Below are positions 54,792 to 64,000 of a stretch of DNA of 64,000 bases, piece after piece (the first letter of the stretch is position 1; each line of letters opens with the position of its first letter). The notes below the pieces were generated by a model that had not been told where the DNA came from, did no database searches, and saw only the letters and a program-made list of their open reading frames with translations. The stretch spans positions 62,001-126,000 of the forward strand of contig NZ_JMIH01000023.1 of assembly GCF_000714815.1 (NCBI RefSeq), given 5' to 3'. The stretch comes from Anditalea andensis (lineage in GTDB: Bacteria; Bacteroidota; Bacteroidia; Cytophagales; Cyclobacteriaceae). The translations under genes were made by a program, and so were the position numbers.

Positions 54792-55094
54792 ATGAGCAAA
54801 ACAAGCAATTCTCTTTTAGCTTTCATATTAGGTAGCGGCGTAGGAGCCACTTTGGGCATTTTATTCGCACCAGATTCAGGTGGTAATACCAGGGATAAAT
54901 TAACCTATCAATTATCCCGATATAAAGATGATCTTGAAGACCTGGTAAAAGACTTGGTAGACGGGAAAAACATGCCTCTTAATGAAGCACGTTCTGAAGG
55001 AAATAAAGTCATTACTGATGCTAAAAACAAAGCAGAAAACCTATTACATGACGTTAATAAACTCATAGATCAAATCAATAAAGGTGAACACTAA
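54792..55094 (+). CDS. YtxH-domain small membrane-linked protein
   Basis: The 100-residue protein has the YtxH pattern: a Gly-rich N-terminal membrane segment (LLAFILGSGVGATLGILFAP) followed by DSGGNTRDKL and a charged helical tail of possible coiled-coil type. YtxH proteins are stress-linked in Firmicutes but have no defined activity. Its position between nusB and the DUF1573 gene is conserved in Bacteroidota by memory. Confidence 0.85.
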   Translation: MSKTSNSLLAFILGSGVGATLGILFAPDSGGNTRDKLTYQLSRYKDDLEDLVKDLVDGKNMPLNEARSEGNKVITDAKNKAENLLHDVNKLIDQINKGEH

Positions 55095-55106
55095 TAAAAA
55101 TATCAT

Positions 55107-55661
55107 ATGAAGTACTTCAAATTTTCTGCCCTCATTCTTGCCGGTTCTATTTTCGTAGCAGGCTGTGATGCTGATGCATCAAAAGGAAATGACGAAAAAG
55201 ATGAAAGAATCCAGGCATTAGAGCAGAGACTGGCACTCATGGAGCAAAACCAAATGACCGTCCCTGCAAACACGCAGTCAGTTCAAGCTGCAGACCCAAG
55301 TTCATTAGGCGCCTTTCAGTTTAATGAAATCGAACATGATTTTGGCACCATAGAAGAAGGGAAAGTGGTAGAGCACACCTTTAAATTTATAAACGAAGGC
55401 CAGGCACCTCTTATCATGTCAAACGTAGCCGCATCATGCGGGTGTACTACTCCAGACTATACCAAAACACCTGTGAAGCCAGGTGAGGAAGGTTTTGTAA
55501 AAGTAGTATTTGATTCTAAATCAAAATCCGGTGTCCAGAGTCCTACCGTGTCCATTACGGCTAATACGCAGCCAAGTGTAACAAGATTAAGATTAAAAGG
55601 AACCGTAAACAGTAAAAATACAGCATCTACCGCTCCGGCGATGGGTCCTGTCAAAAGATAA
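55107..55661 (+). CDS. DUF1573-domain lipoprotein
   Basis: The 184-residue protein has a lipoprotein signal with the lipid cysteine C20 (FVAGC), a short helix with a coiled-coil look (DERIQALEQRLALMEQ) and one DUF1573 immunoglobulin-like domain: FNEIEHDFGTIEEGKVVEHTF, NVAASCGCTTPDYTKTPVKPGE and VFDSKSKSGVQSPTVSI. DUF1573 domains are widespread in Bacteroidota envelopes with no known activity; the CGC motif may bind something. It sits two bases before yajC. Confidence 0.88.
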   Translation: MKYFKFSALILAGSIFVAGCDADASKGNDEKDERIQALEQRLALMEQNQMTVPANTQSVQAADPSSLGAFQFNEIEHDFGTIEEGKVVEHTFKFINEGQAPLIMSNVAASCGCTTPDYTKTPVKPGEEGFVKVVFDSKSKSGVQSPTVSITANTQPSVTRLRLKGTVNSKNTASTAPAMGPVKR

Positions 55662-55663
55662 TT

Positions 55664-55978
55664 ATGACCAATTCAATTTTATTACAGGCAGGTGCCGGAG
55701 GCTTTGGATTAGAACAGATCTTATTTCTGGGAGCTATAGGTTTAATATTCTATTTCTTCATGATAAGGCCTCAACAAAAAAAAGCCAAAGATGCCAAAAA
55801 TTTTATAGAAGCACTTAAAAAAGGAGATCAAGTGGTAACCATAGGCGGCATACATGGAAAAGTAGCTGGAATAGAAGGTGATACCATATTCCTGGAAATC
55901 GACAGGGGATTAAAGATTAAATTAGAAAAATCAGCAATTTCTTCTGATTTTACAAACAAAACTAACGGAGTTAAATAA
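55664..55978 (+). CDS. yajC: Preprotein translocase subunit YajC
   Basis: The 104-residue protein has one membrane helix (about 16-36) ending FYFFMIRPQQKKAKD and the cytoplasmic YajC domain KKGDQVVTIGGIHGKVAGIEGDTIFLEI. YajC joins SecDF at the Sec translocon. secDF is not in this window; yajC lies two bases after the DUF1573 gene and seven before the next gene. Confidence 0.95.
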   Translation: MTNSILLQAGAGGFGLEQILFLGAIGLIFYFFMIRPQQKKAKDAKNFIEALKKGDQVVTIGGIHGKVAGIEGDTIFLEIDRGLKIKLEKSAISSDFTNKTNGVK

Positions 55979-55985
55979 AATTCAG

Positions 55986-56951
55986 TTGAATTTTCAAAAT
56001 TATTTTAAGCGTCTCAAAGCTAAAAAAGCTGCAAATTTCAAAGTGGTGGCCCTATGTGTACTGACGGCCACCACTTTTTGGGTTTTAAATGCTTTAAATA
56101 AAGACAACTATTATACGGTAGTGGATTATCCTATTGAGTTTTATTATAACCAAGAGGAATACATGGCCGTGGAAGAGCTCCCCAATAAGGTGCGCATTGA
56201 AATCAATGGAAACGGTTGGGATCTTATCAGAAAATATTTTAAGGTAAATGTCTCCCCCTTTGTCATAGAACTACAGAACCCTCCCCGCCAACCAATAATC
56301 CTAACCAGGAATATTCAGCGGGAACTTTCTGATAAACTCGTGCCTACCCAGCTTACCTCTATTCTCACTGATTCGCTACGGTTAAATATAGAAAATATCA
56401 TTACCCGTAAGGTAGCCGTGACCATAGATACATCCTCCAATACCTTAGCCAGAAACATTAGATTAGCATCCCCCATCAAAGTAGATCCTGCATCAGTCAC
56501 CGTCAGAGGTCCAACTTCCATGGTCCAACGTTTCGGAGCAAGTTTTCATGTAAAACTCGAAGATGAAAAAATCAACCGTAATTACGCCAAACTTATTCCT
56601 ATCACCGTTCCCAAAGAACTTTCTCCCTATCTGTCCCTTGCTGAAGATAATGTCCTCGTCGAATTTGATGTAGTTGAATTTTTAGAGGGCAATAAGAGGC
56701 TAAAGCTGCGCTTGGTAAACTTCCCGGCCAATGTAAGTATAGACCCCAACATTTCTTCTGTCATCATGCAATATATAGTGGATGAAAGAAGAGTGGATGA
56801 TTTAAAAGAACTCGAACTTGAAGGTATACTCAATTATAACAATAGGAATAGGCAGGACAGTACAGTAAGCTTACAACTGAACCGAAACCCTCCCTATTTA
56901 GAAAATATAACCTTTGAACCGGAAACGCTTAGACTAAGGTATGAAGACTGA
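55986..56951 (+). CDS. YbbR/CdaR-like domain protein
   Basis: The 321-residue protein starts at TTG (no in-frame ATG lies before the membrane helix). One helix (about 17-37) is followed by YbbR-like beta domains, with repeats such as FYYNQEEYMAVEELPNKVRIEINGNGWDLI and IKVDPASVTVRGPTSMVQ. YbbR proteins regulate diadenylate cyclase in Firmicutes (CdaR); no cyclase gene is next to it here. It overlaps coaE by 11 bases. Confidence 0.82.
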   Translation: MNFQNYFKRLKAKKAANFKVVALCVLTATTFWVLNALNKDNYYTVVDYPIEFYYNQEEYMAVEELPNKVRIEINGNGWDLIRKYFKVNVSPFVIELQNPPRQPIILTRNIQRELSDKLVPTQLTSILTDSLRLNIENIITRKVAVTIDTSSNTLARNIRLASPIKVDPASVTVRGPTSMVQRFGASFHVKLEDEKINRNYAKLIPITVPKELSPYLSLAEDNVLVEFDVVEFLEGNKRLKLRLVNFPANVSIDPNISSVIMQYIVDERRVDDLKELELEGILNYNNRNRQDSTVSLQLNRNPPYLENITFEPETLRLRYED

Positions 56952-57549
56952 TCGACCGCAGTTAATAGGCCTGACAGGAGGGATAGGCTCTGGTAAAACC
57001 ACCGTAACAAAAATATTTGCCATTTTGGGTATCCCCATCTATTATGCAGATGAAAGGGCAAAATGGCTTATGGCCCATGATTATAATCTTGTGAAAGCTA
57101 TCACAGCTAATTTCGGCAATGAATCGTATTTTGAAGATGGGACACTGAACCGTATATTTCTAGGTAACAATGTGTTTAATGATAAGAAAAAAACCGAACT
57201 GATAAATGCTTTGGTACATCCAGCTGTGAAAACAGACTTTGAAGCCTGGGCAAACCGGCAGCAGTCTCCATACATTATCAAAGAGGCTGCCTTACTTTTT
57301 GAAACAGGATCTTACAGACATTTGGATAAGATCATCAATGTAAGCTCCCCGCTCAAGATCCGAATTGCCAGAATTCTGTTCAGAGATATGCACAGGTCTG
57401 AAGCCCAGATCAATGATATTATAGATAAACAATGGTCAGACGAAGAAAAAAATAAGCTGTCAGATTATATCATCAAAAACGTAGAAAATAAATTGTTAAT
57501 ACCCCAAGTATTAGATATTCATTCCAAATTAACGGCACATCATCAGTAG
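56941..57549 (+). CDS. coaE: Dephospho-CoA kinase
   Basis: The 202-residue kinase adds the 3'-phosphate to dephospho-CoA, the last step of CoA synthesis. It has the P-loop GGIGSGKT (13-20), YADERAKWL with the catalytic Asp, NALVHPAV and KEAALLFETGSYRHLDKIINV, all typical CoaE pieces. The ATG lies inside the end of the YbbR gene, so translation is coupled. Its end overlaps the convergent 80-residue gene by seven bases. Confidence 0.95.
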   Translation: MKTDRPQLIGLTGGIGSGKTTVTKIFAILGIPIYYADERAKWLMAHDYNLVKAITANFGNESYFEDGTLNRIFLGNNVFNDKKKTELINALVHPAVKTDFEAWANRQQSPYIIKEAALLFETGSYRHLDKIINVSSPLKIRIARILFRDMHRSEAQINDIIDKQWSDEEKNKLSDYIIKNVENKLLIPQVLDIHSKLTAHHQ

Positions 57550-57785
57550 GGTAAAGAAATTTGATCCAAATAGAATTTCATCCTACTATGTTCTCTATTG
57601 AGAAAATCTATATGATCAATCTTATCTAATTTGTGATTGTAAAACACCTCAATATACTCATCGCCAAGGAGGTATAAATTCACCTTATGGGTATAATATC
57701 TAATAGCAACCACAAAAACTCCCTCTGTATAGAGTTTTTGGATTTTTTTATGAAGGGGTAACAATATAAATTCTTCTCTACTCAT
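57543..57785 (-). CDS. Small unknown protein paired with the TPR lipoprotein
   Basis: The 80-residue protein has no signal peptide. It is rich in Tyr, Lys and Leu with one strand-rich stretch (GVFVVAIRYYTHKVNLYLLGDEYIEVFYN) and an acidic end HIDFLNREH. No domain is recognised. It overlaps the end of the TPR gene by eight bases on the same strand, so it is co-translated with it. Confidence 0.7.
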   Translation of the reverse strand: MSREEFILLPLHKKIQKLYTEGVFVVAIRYYTHKVNLYLLGDEYIEVFYNHKLDKIDHIDFLNREHSRMKFYLDQISLPY

Positions 57786-58737
57786 CCTTTAAAATTGCTA
57801 ATTCCATTTCTGATGCAATATAACCAAATGCGGCCCAATAATTTGTTTTCATAACCTTTAAAAATGTTTCTGTAGCAGGCTGAACTTGATTTTGTCCCAG
57901 ATAGTAATTACCCAACCCATATCCCTGTGTCACATACTGAAGCCTGCCTAATTCAGAATCAAAATCCTCATCTATAAGTTCCTCTGGTTGGAGCAGGCCT
58001 TTATACATCAGCAGCCTATTATGGTAAGCCTCGTTTTCTATAATAGTCATATCTTCCGCTACCATATCCAAAAGCTCTTTTGCTTCACTCTCACGGCCCA
58101 TTTTCATTAACGTCATGTACTTCCAATCCAGGGTCGCGACTATCAGATCATCATTATCACTCACTTCCAAACAAGTACGGTAAGCTTCCAGCGCATTTTC
58201 AAAATTCCCTTCGAGATAATGGGCCAATCCTAAATGATACCACACGTTAAATTGCACCGTGGTCAAAGGTATATTCTGATCATTGGGTATACCATCTAAC
58301 TCTATCTGCCGTGGCTCCCCTTTCATAAGACTGGAGGCTTTCTGTAGATCTTCAATGGCTTTATCAAATTGCCTGATAGTAATGTAACGATGTCCCCTAT
58401 GCCTTAATGCCTCATAGCTGTTTGGAAATCGACTTATAGCCTCAGTAAAAGTGGCTATGGCCAGATCATAACGTCCTATATAAGCCTCCCGCCTGCCCTT
58501 CCATATAATATTTTCCAGAGTGGCAGTATCTTTATAATCAGCTATGGCTTTATTTAATTCATCTATCTGCACCGACATAGCCGCCGAATCCACGGTGGTA
58601 AATAGTGAATCATTGGTAAGACTTAAGGCCTGGAAAACTGGCGTGCCAGCCAGCTCTTCTTCTATTAGCGAAATATTTCCTTTTTGACAGGAAGCCAAAC
58701 TAAGTACGAGCAATAAAATAAGGAAAAGATTATTCAT
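57778..58737 (-). CDS. TPR-repeat lipoprotein
   Basis: The 319-residue protein has a lipid-modified cysteine at 17 (LASC) and at least four tetratricopeptide-like repeats between about 85 and 225, such as YDLAIATFTEAISRFPNSYEALRHRGHRY and WYHLGLAHYLEGNFENALEAYRTCLEV. TPR proteins bind partners in complexes; the partner is unknown. It is first in a two-gene unit with the 80-residue gene. Confidence 0.87.
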   Translation of the reverse strand: MNNLFLILLLVLSLASCQKGNISLIEEELAGTPVFQALSLTNDSLFTTVDSAAMSVQIDELNKAIADYKDTATLENIIWKGRREAYIGRYDLAIATFTEAISRFPNSYEALRHRGHRYITIRQFDKAIEDLQKASSLMKGEPRQIELDGIPNDQNIPLTTVQFNVWYHLGLAHYLEGNFENALEAYRTCLEVSDNDDLIVATLDWKYMTLMKMGRESEAKELLDMVAEDMTIIENEAYHNRLLMYKGLLQPEELIDEDFDSELGRLQYVTQGYGLGNYYLGQNQVQPATETFLKVMKTNYWAAFGYIASEMELAILKDE

Positions 58738-58975
58738 AATAAAAGCGATAAAGACAAATTAAAGAGTCAATATAAGATATACTATAGTGAATGCAAAATT
58801 AACTGACTTTTTGCAAGGGTTATGCCATAAGGGACATCATAACATAATATTGTCATATGCGTGGTTAATTTGTATGTTTAAGCCTGTTTTTAATTAAAAA
58901 CTGCAGAAATTTCACATAGTACTTTGCGCCCCTATGTTTTACTTAGTAATATTGGAAAAATATTTAATACAGATA

Positions 58976-59470
58976 ATGCATTACAAAATAGCCAAGCTCC
59001 AGCACCTTAAATTACCCTATATCATTATTTTTTGGATAATTATTATTTCATTTGCCTCCTGCTCTCCATCTCGTAAAATCCGCAATGCAAACATTGACCA
59101 GGTAGTAACTACAGCTCAGTCCTTTAGAGGTACTCCTTATAGATATGGCGGCACTACCCGCTCAGGTATGGACTGTTCGGCACTCCTCTTCCAATCCTTT
59201 TCCAGTATTGGGGTCACCTTACCGCGCTCATCAGAAGCACAAAGCAAGATTGGCCGAAGGGTGGCACTCAAAGGCCTTCAAAAAGGAGATATGGTGTTCT
59301 TTGCTACAGGGAAAAGAAAAAGGCAGGTCACCCATGCTGGGATTGTAACTTCTAACCATCGGGGCAACATCCAATTTATACACGCATCCACCTCTTTAGG
59401 TGTGACCGAAGACAACGTCAAATCCAATTATTGGTCAAATAGATTTGTATTGGGCAGACGCGTTTTTTAG
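58976..59470 (+). CDS. NlpC/P60-family cell-wall peptidase lipoprotein
   Basis: From the ATG at 58976 the protein has 164 residues with a lipid cysteine at C29 (FASC), then an NlpC/P60 domain: FRGTPYRYGGTTRSGMDCSALL with the catalytic Cys, LQKGDMVFFATG, THAGIVTSN with the catalytic His and FIHASTSLGV. It cuts cross-links or stem peptides in peptidoglycan. A longer reading from 58934 adds 14 residues and is less suited to a lipoprotein signal. Confidence 0.92.
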   Translation: MHYKIAKLQHLKLPYIIIFWIIIISFASCSPSRKIRNANIDQVVTTAQSFRGTPYRYGGTTRSGMDCSALLFQSFSSIGVTLPRSSEAQSKIGRRVALKGLQKGDMVFFATGKRKRQVTHAGIVTSNHRGNIQFIHASTSLGVTEDNVKSNYWSNRFVLGRRVF

Positions 59471-59599
59471 CATCTAAGGCTAATATTGAATTGTAACATA
59501 ATATATCTTGAGTGTCATTTATGATATCCTGTAAGGTGACCCAAAGGCAATTAAGTAAATATATTTATCAACTTATTTGATTTAAAAATCAAAACATCC

Positions 59600-59629
59600 T
59601 TTGGTATTCAGGTTTATTAATTAATTTTG
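59600..59629 (+). promoter_or_regulatory. Promoter of atpDC
   Basis: TTTG (59600-59603), 18 bases, TAATTTTG (59622-59629), a full match to the boxes, 46 bases before the ATG. Confidence 0.7.
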
Positions 59630-59665
59630 CACTCGAATAAAAAAGCATACATCCCTATCATATAA

Positions 59666-61180
<1,515 letters not shown>

Positions 61181-61189
61181 ATAAAAAAT

Positions 61190-61221
61190 AACACGGAGTC
61201 ACCATTTGGTATCTCCGTGTT
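61190..61221 (+). promoter_or_regulatory. Hairpin between atpD and atpC
   Basis: AACACGGAG pairs with CTCCGTGTT, and inside it ACC pairs with GGT around ATTT. There is no T-run after it. It may tune atpC expression or protect the atpD message end. Confidence 0.6.
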
Positions 61222-61242
61222 GTTCTTATTAAATATACCTAT

Positions 61243-61491
61243 ATGCATTTAGAAATAATTACACCCGATAAAAAGGTATTTCAGGGAGAGGTTTCTGAAG
61301 CAAGCTTCCCTGGAGCTTCAGGTGCTTTCCAGGTTTTAAACAATCACGCACCTCTCGTATCTGCCCTTGCAAAAGGTGTAGTAGCTTTTACTACCAAAGA
61401 AGGGAGACAAATCCTCCAGGTAGACGGAGGCGTGGTAGAAGTTAAGGAAAATAATATCATCCTACTAGCCGAGAAGATTATTCAGGAATAA
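61243..61491 (+). CDS. atpC: F1F0 ATP synthase epsilon subunit, short form
   Basis: The 82-residue protein is only the N-terminal beta-sandwich of epsilon: LEIITPDKKVFQGEVSEASFPGASGAFQVLNNHAPLVSALAKG and a final strand VVEVKENNIILLAEKII. The C-terminal helical hairpin that inhibits ATP hydrolysis in other bacteria is missing, as in many Bacteroidota. It follows atpD after 62 bases. Confidence 0.95.
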   Translation: MHLEIITPDKKVFQGEVSEASFPGASGAFQVLNNHAPLVSALAKGVVAFTTKEGRQILQVDGGVVEVKENNIILLAEKIIQE

Positions 61492-61505
61492 TATCTAAAA
61501 TTCAG

Positions 61506-61537
61506 AAAAGCGGAGAAAAATTCTCCGCTTTTTTTCT
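61506..61537 (+). terminator. Terminator of atpDC
   Basis: AAAAGCGGAGAA pairs with TTCTCCGCTTTT around AAA, then further T. Confidence 0.94.
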
Positions 61538-61647
61538 TTAGCGATCTGCACCTGATTAATAGGCCATTATTTTTAGTATTTTATACTTACATTTATTACC
61601 AAAACGGCCCCTCAGGGTTCCATTGACTCTTATTAAAGGAAATATAT

Positions 61648-62166
61648 TTATTCTAAATCCGCGTATTTTTTCCGTTCCAGCCGGGTACCACCCTCTTCAT
61701 CTATATATACTATAAATATATTTTCGTAATCAGATTCATCAAGTTCCTCCATGACGGTACGGCCGATCAACAAATTTACTATATGATGAACGGTATTGGA
61801 ATGTCCTATGACAACCACATTACCTTCCTCATCCTGAAGCTTAGCTACCAGTTCGCCGTGGTTTTCTGTATCATATATCTTAAGGTATAACCCTTCCTCA
61901 TCTGCAAATGGAATAATAGTATCCCTCGTCCGTTTAGTATCAGATGAATAGACAGCCTTTATGTCTAAGTCTTGTAATATTTCTTTTAATCTAAATGCCC
62001 TGTCTTCGCCCATTTCGGACAATGCGGGATCATCTTTATCAGCCTCTTTCTCTGCATGTCTGATAATATATATGGCACGTTCGTCAACATCTTCTTTCAC
62101 AAAAAGATCATATCCTAGTAATATATTATTGAGTAACAGAAATGTAATAGCAAGTATCTTTATCAT
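61648..62166 (-). CDS. Histidine phosphatase-family protein (SixA-like), exported or anchored
   Basis: The 172-residue protein starts with a hydrophobic signal or anchor (about 3-20) and has the catalytic YIIRHAEKE (RHx motif), YSSDTKRTRDTI with the second Arg, and VVIGHSNTVH with the second His. It is a branch-2-like phosphatase with an unknown substrate. It is the last gene of an RluA-TraB-phosphatase run (gaps 30 and 50 bases). Confidence 0.87.
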   Translation of the reverse strand: MIKILAITFLLLNNILLGYDLFVKEDVDERAIYIIRHAEKEADKDDPALSEMGEDRAFRLKEILQDLDIKAVYSSDTKRTRDTIIPFADEEGLYLKIYDTENHGELVAKLQDEEGNVVVIGHSNTVHHIVNLLIGRTVMEELDESDYENIFIVYIDEEGGTRLERKKYADLE

Positions 62167-62216
62167 TTTAACAAAGCATATTATTATTCAAAAACCTCAA
62201 AATTTAGCCCTTGATA

Positions 62217-63071
62217 TTATTCCTCCAGCACTGTAACCGTATACCCTTCCTTTCTTAAAAGGTTCACCATGCCATTTTCACCGCCTAGATGACCTGCCCC
62301 TACGGCAAAGAACATATTACCTTCTTTCATCATAGCCATCATGGGAGATAACCAGTTGTGGTTTCTATCATCAAGTAATATACCCTGGTAATTTTTGTAC
62401 TCTGGACTTTCACTTACCATTTCCACCATTCTTTCTATGTCCTTAGACCTATAGGTCTCTATCAGCTGTAGAAAATCCCTTCTCCCTTTTTCAAAATCCA
62501 ATACATAATCATACAGATTTTTATATTGTTCTTCTAAAGGAATATTTTCAAACACAGCCAGCTGATCCTCTATACTTTCCAGACCTCTAATACTAATTTC
62601 ATTTTGTTTGGCTATCTTCATTAACTCAAGCTCATATGCTTTGGTTTCGCAGTCAAGTATTTTGGGATACAGCATGGAAAGCAGCATAAAAGGACGCATA
62701 GATTTCATCATATTGATGTCTACCGAGGCATTTTCTTTAAGAAAAGCTTGGGTTGCGTCAAACTGATCATCATTTAGATAATCCGTGATTTTCTCTCCTG
62801 ATGGATTATTGATATTAGAAAACACCACCTGCATCATATTGGGATCATCCAGATTTATTTCTAAGACCAGGTTTTGGGATGATTTCACCTTTTCAAGTAC
62901 CTGCTGACCCAAATAAAAGTCTTCCTCGCAAATGAGATGTATCGTACCAAACAAATAGGATGGAGCGACTAATCCATTGCCCGATATCTCATAAAACAAT
63001 CCTTTTTCCTGGCAAAAGCCAACATTTGCGTAAGCAATGAACGCAAGTAGTAATACAATTATATTTTTCAT
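62217..63071 (-). CDS. TraB/GumN-family protein
   Basis: The 284-residue protein has a signal peptide (ending GFCQ, about 20), then the TraB/GumN motifs SYLFGTIHLI, VLEINLDDPN and at the end MFFAVGAGHLGGENGMVNLL. These GxxH and GxGHL motifs form a predicted metal-dependent protease site related to the Tiki fold. Substrates are unknown. It is co-transcribed with RluA by a 30-base gap. Confidence 0.9.
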   Translation of the reverse strand: MKNIIVLLLAFIAYANVGFCQEKGLFYEISGNGLVAPSYLFGTIHLICEEDFYLGQQVLEKVKSSQNLVLEINLDDPNMMQVVFSNINNPSGEKITDYLNDDQFDATQAFLKENASVDINMMKSMRPFMLLSMLYPKILDCETKAYELELMKIAKQNEISIRGLESIEDQLAVFENIPLEEQYKNLYDYVLDFEKGRRDFLQLIETYRSKDIERMVEMVSESPEYKNYQGILLDDRNHNWLSPMMAMMKEGNMFFAVGAGHLGGENGMVNLLRKEGYTVTVLEE

Positions 63072-63101
63072 AGGAAAATGGTGTTTTAATATTTGTTAAT
63101 G

Positions 63102-63836
63102 TTATCCGCTAAACGTATTATCCAGATGTTGATCTTTGGCTTTTATCTCCTCAAATTCCAAAAACTGCTCCCAAAAAGGCTCCGTAGGAAGGCCTGCCCT
63201 TAAAAAGAGTTTTTCTTTTTTAATAGGATGAGTAAAGACTAAGTGAAATGCATGTAAATTAATGCTAGCATCTTGATTTGGCTTGACAAAGCCATATTTT
63301 ACATCACCTCTAATAGGAGATCCCATACTGGATAATTGGACTCTTATTTGATGAGGTCTGCCAGTGACTGGCCTGACTTCTAATAACCAGTGGTCATTTA
63401 AAGTTCCAAGTCGTTTGAAGTTGAGTTCGGCCTTTTGACTGGCTGACACCTCCTTTTCATGCGCAGTTACAAGATTTCTATTTTCATCCTTTGTAAGGTA
63501 ATGGGTGAGTTTCCCCATCTCTTCCTTAGGCTTTTTCTTAACTACGGCCCAGTATACTTTATGGATCTCCCGTTTCCGGAAGAGCTCCATCATTCTTTCC
63601 AATCCTTTTGAAGTTCTGGCAAATATTACCAGTCCACTCACAGGCCTGTCTAACCTATGTACAGGGTGAAGAAATACATCTCCAGGTTTGTTATATTTAT
63701 GTTTAATATACTCTCTACAAAAGTCTGTCAAGGTTTTATCCCCGGTTTTATCACCTTGTACTAATACACCTGCTGCTTTGTTTACCACTAAAAGGTGATT
63801 ATCTTCATATACTACCGTGAAAGGCTGCTTTCTCAT
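63102..63836 (-). CDS. RluA-family RNA pseudouridine synthase
   Basis: The 244-residue enzyme has the catalytic motif HRLDRPVSGLVIFAR with D63 as nucleophile, the later KVYWAVVKKKP and RPVTGRPHQIRVQLSSMGSPIRGDVKYG. It lacks an S4 domain, so it belongs to the RluA/RluC/TruC group that modifies rRNA or tRNA uridines; which site cannot be told. It leads a three-gene minus-strand run. Confidence 0.93.
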   Translation of the reverse strand: MRKQPFTVVYEDNHLLVVNKAAGVLVQGDKTGDKTLTDFCREYIKHKYNKPGDVFLHPVHRLDRPVSGLVIFARTSKGLERMMELFRKREIHKVYWAVVKKKPKEEMGKLTHYLTKDENRNLVTAHEKEVSASQKAELNFKRLGTLNDHWLLEVRPVTGRPHQIRVQLSSMGSPIRGDVKYGFVKPNQDASINLHAFHLVFTHPIKKEKLFLRAGLPTEPFWEQFLEFEEIKAKDQHLDNTFSG

Positions 63837-63853
63837 CTTATATTATTTTTTAC

Positions 63854-63861
63854 CAAAGATA
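63854..63861 (-). promoter_or_regulatory. -7 box upstream of the RluA-family gene
   Basis: TATCTTTG on the minus strand, a full TAnnTTTG match 17 bases before the ATG; no clear -33 box. The rest of the window to 64000 shows no gene. Confidence 0.4.
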
Positions 63862-64000
63862 AACAAAAAGAAGCTGTAATTTCACCTGCTTTAAAGGGCA
63901 CTATAAAGATAGCGCTAAATATCAGATAAAGTTCAAATTTTTACAAAAATTATTCTATAATTAACAATTAGGTACCTTATCTGTTGTATTTAAACATTTA

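Overview
The window is chromosomal DNA from a member of the Bacteroidota, most likely a free-living Cytophagia- or Saprospiria-like bacterium; the exact lineage is an inference. The signs are a secreted protein with a type IX secretion (type A) C-terminal signal, a TonB-dependent receptor, a DUF4421 protein, a gene order leucine dehydrogenase-nusB-YtxH-DUF1573-yajC-cdaR-coaE, atpDC apart from the other ATP synthase genes, a eukaryote-like class Ia ribonucleotide reductase, and promoters of the Bacteroidota type (TTTG or TTG, 18 to 21 bases, TAnnTTTG). The DNA is AT-rich with compact genes, and most transcription units end in clear hairpin terminators. No phage, insertion sequence, CRISPR array or rRNA operon was seen.

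Layout. 1-7.2 kb: the 5' part of murF, a secreted T9SS substrate, a minus-strand operon (hemerythrin-like, ruvX, def, nitrilase) and a CtpA-type protease. 7.3-12 kb: periplasmic VOC protein, M1 peptidase, TonB receptor. 12-13.2 kb: the most unusual stretch. It holds two identical tRNA-Val genes, a small GIY-YIG nuclease gene, a degenerate third tRNA copy, a copy of the terminator, the first codons of a second GIY-YIG gene, and a frameshifted pseudogene. 13.1-23.3 kb: GNAT, ALDH7-type dehydrogenase, HtrA, Hsp20, MscS channel with an overlapping phosphoesterase, Tat-exported oxidoreductase, tRNA-Asn. 23.4-25.5 kb: DUF4421 protein, then 1.1 kb without a protein gene that contains a likely small RNA (promoter, hairpin, terminator, no reading frame).

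25.5-32.6 kb: three glycosyltransferases, an aminotransferase, a MORN-like protein and a CapD/WbpM-like membrane protein whose dehydratase active site is degraded. 32.6-38.9 kb: yraN, then a tight operon lipB-unknown-exonuclease-rnr-prenyl synthase-rhomboid. 39-40.6 kb: a ribosome hibernation factor divergent from a bacterial eRF1-like (baeRF) protein. 40.6-41.5 kb: decayed DNA with a thioredoxin-like pseudogene. 41.6-52.2 kb: S9 peptidase, rplU-rpmA, nrdB-nrdA, an outer membrane protein, an ABC exporter. 52.3-57.5 kb: the leucine dehydrogenase to coaE cluster. 57.5-64 kb: TPR lipoprotein, NlpC/P60 lipoprotein, atpD-atpC, and a minus-strand run of RluA, TraB/GumN and histidine phosphatase genes.

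Best candidates for something new are the tRNA-Val/GIY-YIG module, the orphan small RNA near 25.0 kb, the baeRF/hibernation pair and the CapD-like protein without catalytic residues.
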